A program made the translations under genes and the position numbers. Of a DNA stretch of 64,000 bases, positions 61,964-64,000 are shown piece after piece. Source of the stretch: Asticcacaulis sp. SL142 (lineage in GTDB: Bacteria > Pseudomonadota > Alphaproteobacteria > Caulobacterales > Caulobacteraceae); NCBI RefSeq assembly GCF_026625745.1, contig NZ_CP113061.1:2133501-2197500 (forward strand), read 5' to 3'. Below the pieces are notes generated by a model. It worked only from the letters and a program-made list of their open reading frames with translations, was not told the DNA's origin and ran no database searches. The first letter of the stretch is position 1; each line of letters begins with the position of its first letter.

Positions 61964-63112
61964 ATGTCCGCCTTAACCGATACGCAAAACCGCCTGAAAT
62001 TCTGGTTGTTCAACCATGCTCTCCCTATGTGGTGGGAGGTCGGCGGCGACGTTGAAAAAGGCGGATTTTTTGAGAAGCTTGGGCTGGACGCAAAGCCCGT
62101 TGATGATCCGCGCCGCACCCGTGTCGCGGCTCGTCAGGTCTATTCTTATGCCCTCGCCCAGCGCATGGGCTATTCGGGTGAGACCAACGCCGCCATTGAT
62201 CAGGGCCTTAAGTGGCTATCCGGCCCGGCCCGCACACCCGAAGGCCTGCTCTATGCCGTGCTGGCCCCCGACGGCAGCGTCATCAAGGGTGAATTCGATT
62301 TCTACGACCACGCCTTTGCCCTTTTGGCCTATGCGTCGGCGTTTACGGTGCGCCCGCACGATAAATCGCTGGAAGCCGCCGGTGTGGCCATTCGCGACCA
62401 TTTGCTGACCCACTATAAGCATCCGGTGCGCGGCTTTGAAGAAGCCAATCCCCGCACCCTGCCGCTCAAGACCAACCCGCACATGCACATGTTTGAGGCC
62501 TGTCTGGCGTGGATCGAAGCGGGGGGCGATCACAAATGGCATGAGGTTGCCGCAGAGATTTCGGCCCTTTGCCTCGATAAGTTTTTGCACCCTGAAACGG
62601 GATCTTTGCGCGAATATTTCGACGGCGACTGGAACCCGGTTGAGGGTGAGATGGGCCGCATCATTGAACCCGGCCATCAGTTTGAATGGGCGTGGCTGCT
62701 GATCCGCTGGGCTGGAATTACCGGTGATACCCGCTTTATCGCGCCCGCCAAACGGCTGATCGAGATTGCCGAAAACCACGGCACTGACCATGACCGCAAT
62801 GTGACCATTTTTGAACTGTGGGACGACTTCTCACCCAAGGATCAAAAGGCCCGCCTGTGGGCGCAGACCGAACGCATGAAAGCCTATGTGGCCCTTTATA
62901 GCGTGGCCGAAACAGATGAGGATAAAGCATTTGCAGTCGGTAAGGCCGTCACCGCCGCGCGTGGGTTAGAGCTTTACCTGAACACCGATATTGCCGGTCT
63001 TTATCTTGATAAGATGAACCCCGATGGGTCGTTTGTCGATGAACCGGCACCGGCGTCGAGCCTTTATCACATCATCTGCGCCATAGATGAACTGCACCTG
63101 CTCGCGGATTAA
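61964..63112 (+). CDS. AGE-family epimerase/isomerase
   Basis: The 382-residue protein belongs to the N-acylglucosamine 2-epimerase superfamily with an (alpha/alpha)6 barrel. Seen are NHALPMWWEVGGDVEKGGFFEKL, RVAARQVYSYALAQRMGY, FYDHAFALLAYASAF, NPHMHMFEACLAWIEA, EPGHQFEWAWLL and QTERMKAYVALY. Catalytic histidines are candidates in the DHAF, HMHMFEA and GHQFEW motifs. It could be a mannose-6-phosphate isomerase supplying the adjacent manC, or an N-acylglucosamine 2-epimerase supplying ManNAc to the NeuB pathway. The immediate manC neighbour favours the mannose-6-phosphate route. The ATG at 61964 is preferred. Confidence 0.85.
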   Translation: MSALTDTQNRLKFWLFNHALPMWWEVGGDVEKGGFFEKLGLDAKPVDDPRRTRVAARQVYSYALAQRMGYSGETNAAIDQGLKWLSGPARTPEGLLYAVLAPDGSVIKGEFDFYDHAFALLAYASAFTVRPHDKSLEAAGVAIRDHLLTHYKHPVRGFEEANPRTLPLKTNPHMHMFEACLAWIEAGGDHKWHEVAAEISALCLDKFLHPETGSLREYFDGDWNPVEGEMGRIIEPGHQFEWAWLLIRWAGITGDTRFIAPAKRLIEIAENHGTDHDRNVTIFELWDDFSPKDQKARLWAQTERMKAYVALYSVAETDEDKAFAVGKAVTAARGLELYLNTDIAGLYLDKMNPDGSFVDEPAPASSLYHIICAIDELHLLAD

Positions 63113-63138
63113 TCATTATTTTTAGTCCCTCGCCGGGC

Positions 63139-63176
63139 GGTGGCTACGCCACCTTGGCCGCCGCCTCAGTGGCGGC
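63139..63176. repeat. Two small hairpins between AGE-family and GH5 genes
   Basis: ggtggc/gccacc at 63139-63144 and 63148-63153, and gccgcc/ggcggc at 63160-63165 and 63171-63176, form two stem-loops between the convergent genes. No T-run follows, so a dispersed palindromic element or weak terminator is likely. Confidence 0.4.
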
Positions 63177-63187
63177 TTGAGCGGAAG

Positions 63188-64000
63188 TCATTCCGCTCCA
63201 AACCAGCGGCTGAATATATTACGGGCCGGCGGTTTTTCGGTGGCTTGCCCAAAAATCGCCGCCGGTTTTGAGGTCGCTTTGATGCCCCCCTCACCGTGAA
63301 TGATACGCTCGCCCCACGGCGTTATGTGGCGGGCATTAAACTTCACCGTCATATCCAGATCACGCGCCTTTGGCCCATTACCCGACCATGACCAGCCCAG
63401 ATAGCCGATGCCATGCTGGTTCGTCAGGTCAAAGATCGTCGCCTCATCGACCGGTTCGCCCTCGTGATCCGGTCCAAATTCACCGACTACCAAGGCTAGT
63501 CCCTGCGACCGAAACCCGTCGAGATAGGCCCTGATCACGGCGTCATTGCTATAGACCTGATACATATGGACGCTGAACATCGTCGCCTTCAGCGGGTCAG
63601 CCTCAAACACCTCCCGCGCCCGACGCAGCATGGTTTGCGATCCGTCCTGCCCCCAATTCGGGCCATCGACCATGATGACGTTTTTTAAGCCAGCTGCCCG
63701 TAAGCGGACAATGGCGGCCTTATGTTCATCCACCCAGTAGCTTTCCGCCACCCCGTTGCCTGATGGCTCATTGGCGATGTTGAGGATGACATAATCCTCC
63801 TGACCGATCAGGGCGTCTTTAATCTCAATCCAATAGTCCGTAGCCTGAGCGATGGTGGCGGCATCCTTGGCCGCGCCGTCTCCGGTCTGGCCGTAGCCGG
63901 TCGTGTCATGGACCTCCAGCACCGTGATCAAACCGGCGGCCTTTGAGCGTGCAATCAGTTGGCGCACCGTCCGCTCAGACGTCCGGTTCCAGCGCACACC
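63188..64000 (-). CDS. Glycoside hydrolase family 5 (endoglucanase/mannanase type), N-terminus outside window
   Basis: The visible 270 residues lie in a GH5-like TIM barrel: ITVLEVHDTTGYG, VILNIANEPSGNG with the acid/base Glu in NEP, MFSVHMYQVYSND, and VVGEFGPDHEGEP with the nucleophile Glu. The first residues at the window edge (RWNRTSERTVRQL) are mid-domain, so the gene continues past 64000 and its signal peptide, if any, is not visible. GH5 enzymes cleave beta-glucans or mannans; the fold resembles beta-mannanases. It may trim the polymer or degrade plant material. Confidence 0.85.
   Translation of the reverse strand, partial: GVRWNRTSERTVRQLIARSKAAGLITVLEVHDTTGYGQTGDGAAKDAATIAQATDYWIEIKDALIGQEDYVILNIANEPSGNGVAESYWVDEHKAAIVRLRAAGLKNVIMVDGPNWGQDGSQTMLRRAREVFEADPLKATMFSVHMYQVYSNDAVIRAYLDGFRSQGLALVVGEFGPDHEGEPVDEATIFDLTNQHGIGYLGWSWSGNGPKARDLDMTVKFNARHITPWGERIIHGEGGIKATSKPAAIFGQATEKPPARNIFSRWFGAE

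Noticed and set aside
1-64000. CRISPR arrays, tRNA genes, insertion sequences and prophage
   Set aside because: I found no regularly spaced repeats, no tRNA-like cloverleaf and no transposase or integrase reading frame; the repeats present are palindromic intergenic elements.

Overview
The window looks like a chromosomal segment from an alphaproteobacterium, most likely Caulobacterales and possibly Asticcacaulis. This placement is an inference from gene content, GC-rich coding sequence, the 463-residue AhcY form and alphaproteobacterial-type dispersed hairpin repeats; no rRNA or other taxonomic marker is present. I see no tRNA, rRNA, CRISPR array, transposase or phage gene.

The left edge (1-6.6 kb) is mostly housekeeping: the zapE tail, a serine hydrolase, an exported methyltransferase-like protein, a DUF3597 protein, a 94-residue unknown gene, ahcY with a palindromic operator candidate, an ExoD-family membrane protein, and bioB.

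From 6.7 kb to the right edge the window is essentially one very large extracellular polysaccharide locus. It encodes ten GT2 and five GT4-type glycosyltransferases, one sialyltransferase-like enzyme and one ExoY-like priming transferase (42.9 kb). Assembly genes are a Wzx flippase, two Wzy-like polymerases (8.0 and 46.4 kb), three Wzc/ExoP-like co-polymerases (35.8, 38.1, 50.5 kb), two Wza-like export proteins (one frameshifted) and an outer-membrane beta-barrel protein. GH16 and GH5 hydrolases are likely polymer-trimming enzymes. Precursor supply sits at 54.8-63.1 kb: ugd and a UDP-glucuronate decarboxylase (UDP-GlcA, UDP-xylose), galE, galU, a phosphohexomutase, manC and an AGE-family isomerase/epimerase.

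Two accessory systems are embedded in the polysaccharide genes. At 19.8-25.4 kb a tightly overlapping minus-strand operon encodes a nonulosonic (sialic-acid-like) pathway: an inositol-monophosphatase-family phosphatase, a NeuB synthase domain fused to an N-terminal Rossmann-like domain and apparently lacking its SAF domain, a CMP-sugar synthetase, a hexapeptide acetyltransferase, a transferase with the bacterial sialyltransferase motifs, and a frameshifted GT2. At 28.8-35.6 kb there is a complete lasso-peptide cluster of the A-B1-B2-C-kinase-ABC type with a divergent nucleotidyltransferase; its 48-residue precursor has the YxxPxLxxxGxFxxxT leader pattern and a C-terminal serine that suits the kinase.

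Points of caution: two genes (GT2 at 19.8-20.7 kb, Wza at 41.9-42.5 kb) each carry an apparent single extra G, which may be real or a sequencing error. Exact sugar specificities of the glycosyltransferases cannot be read from sequence.
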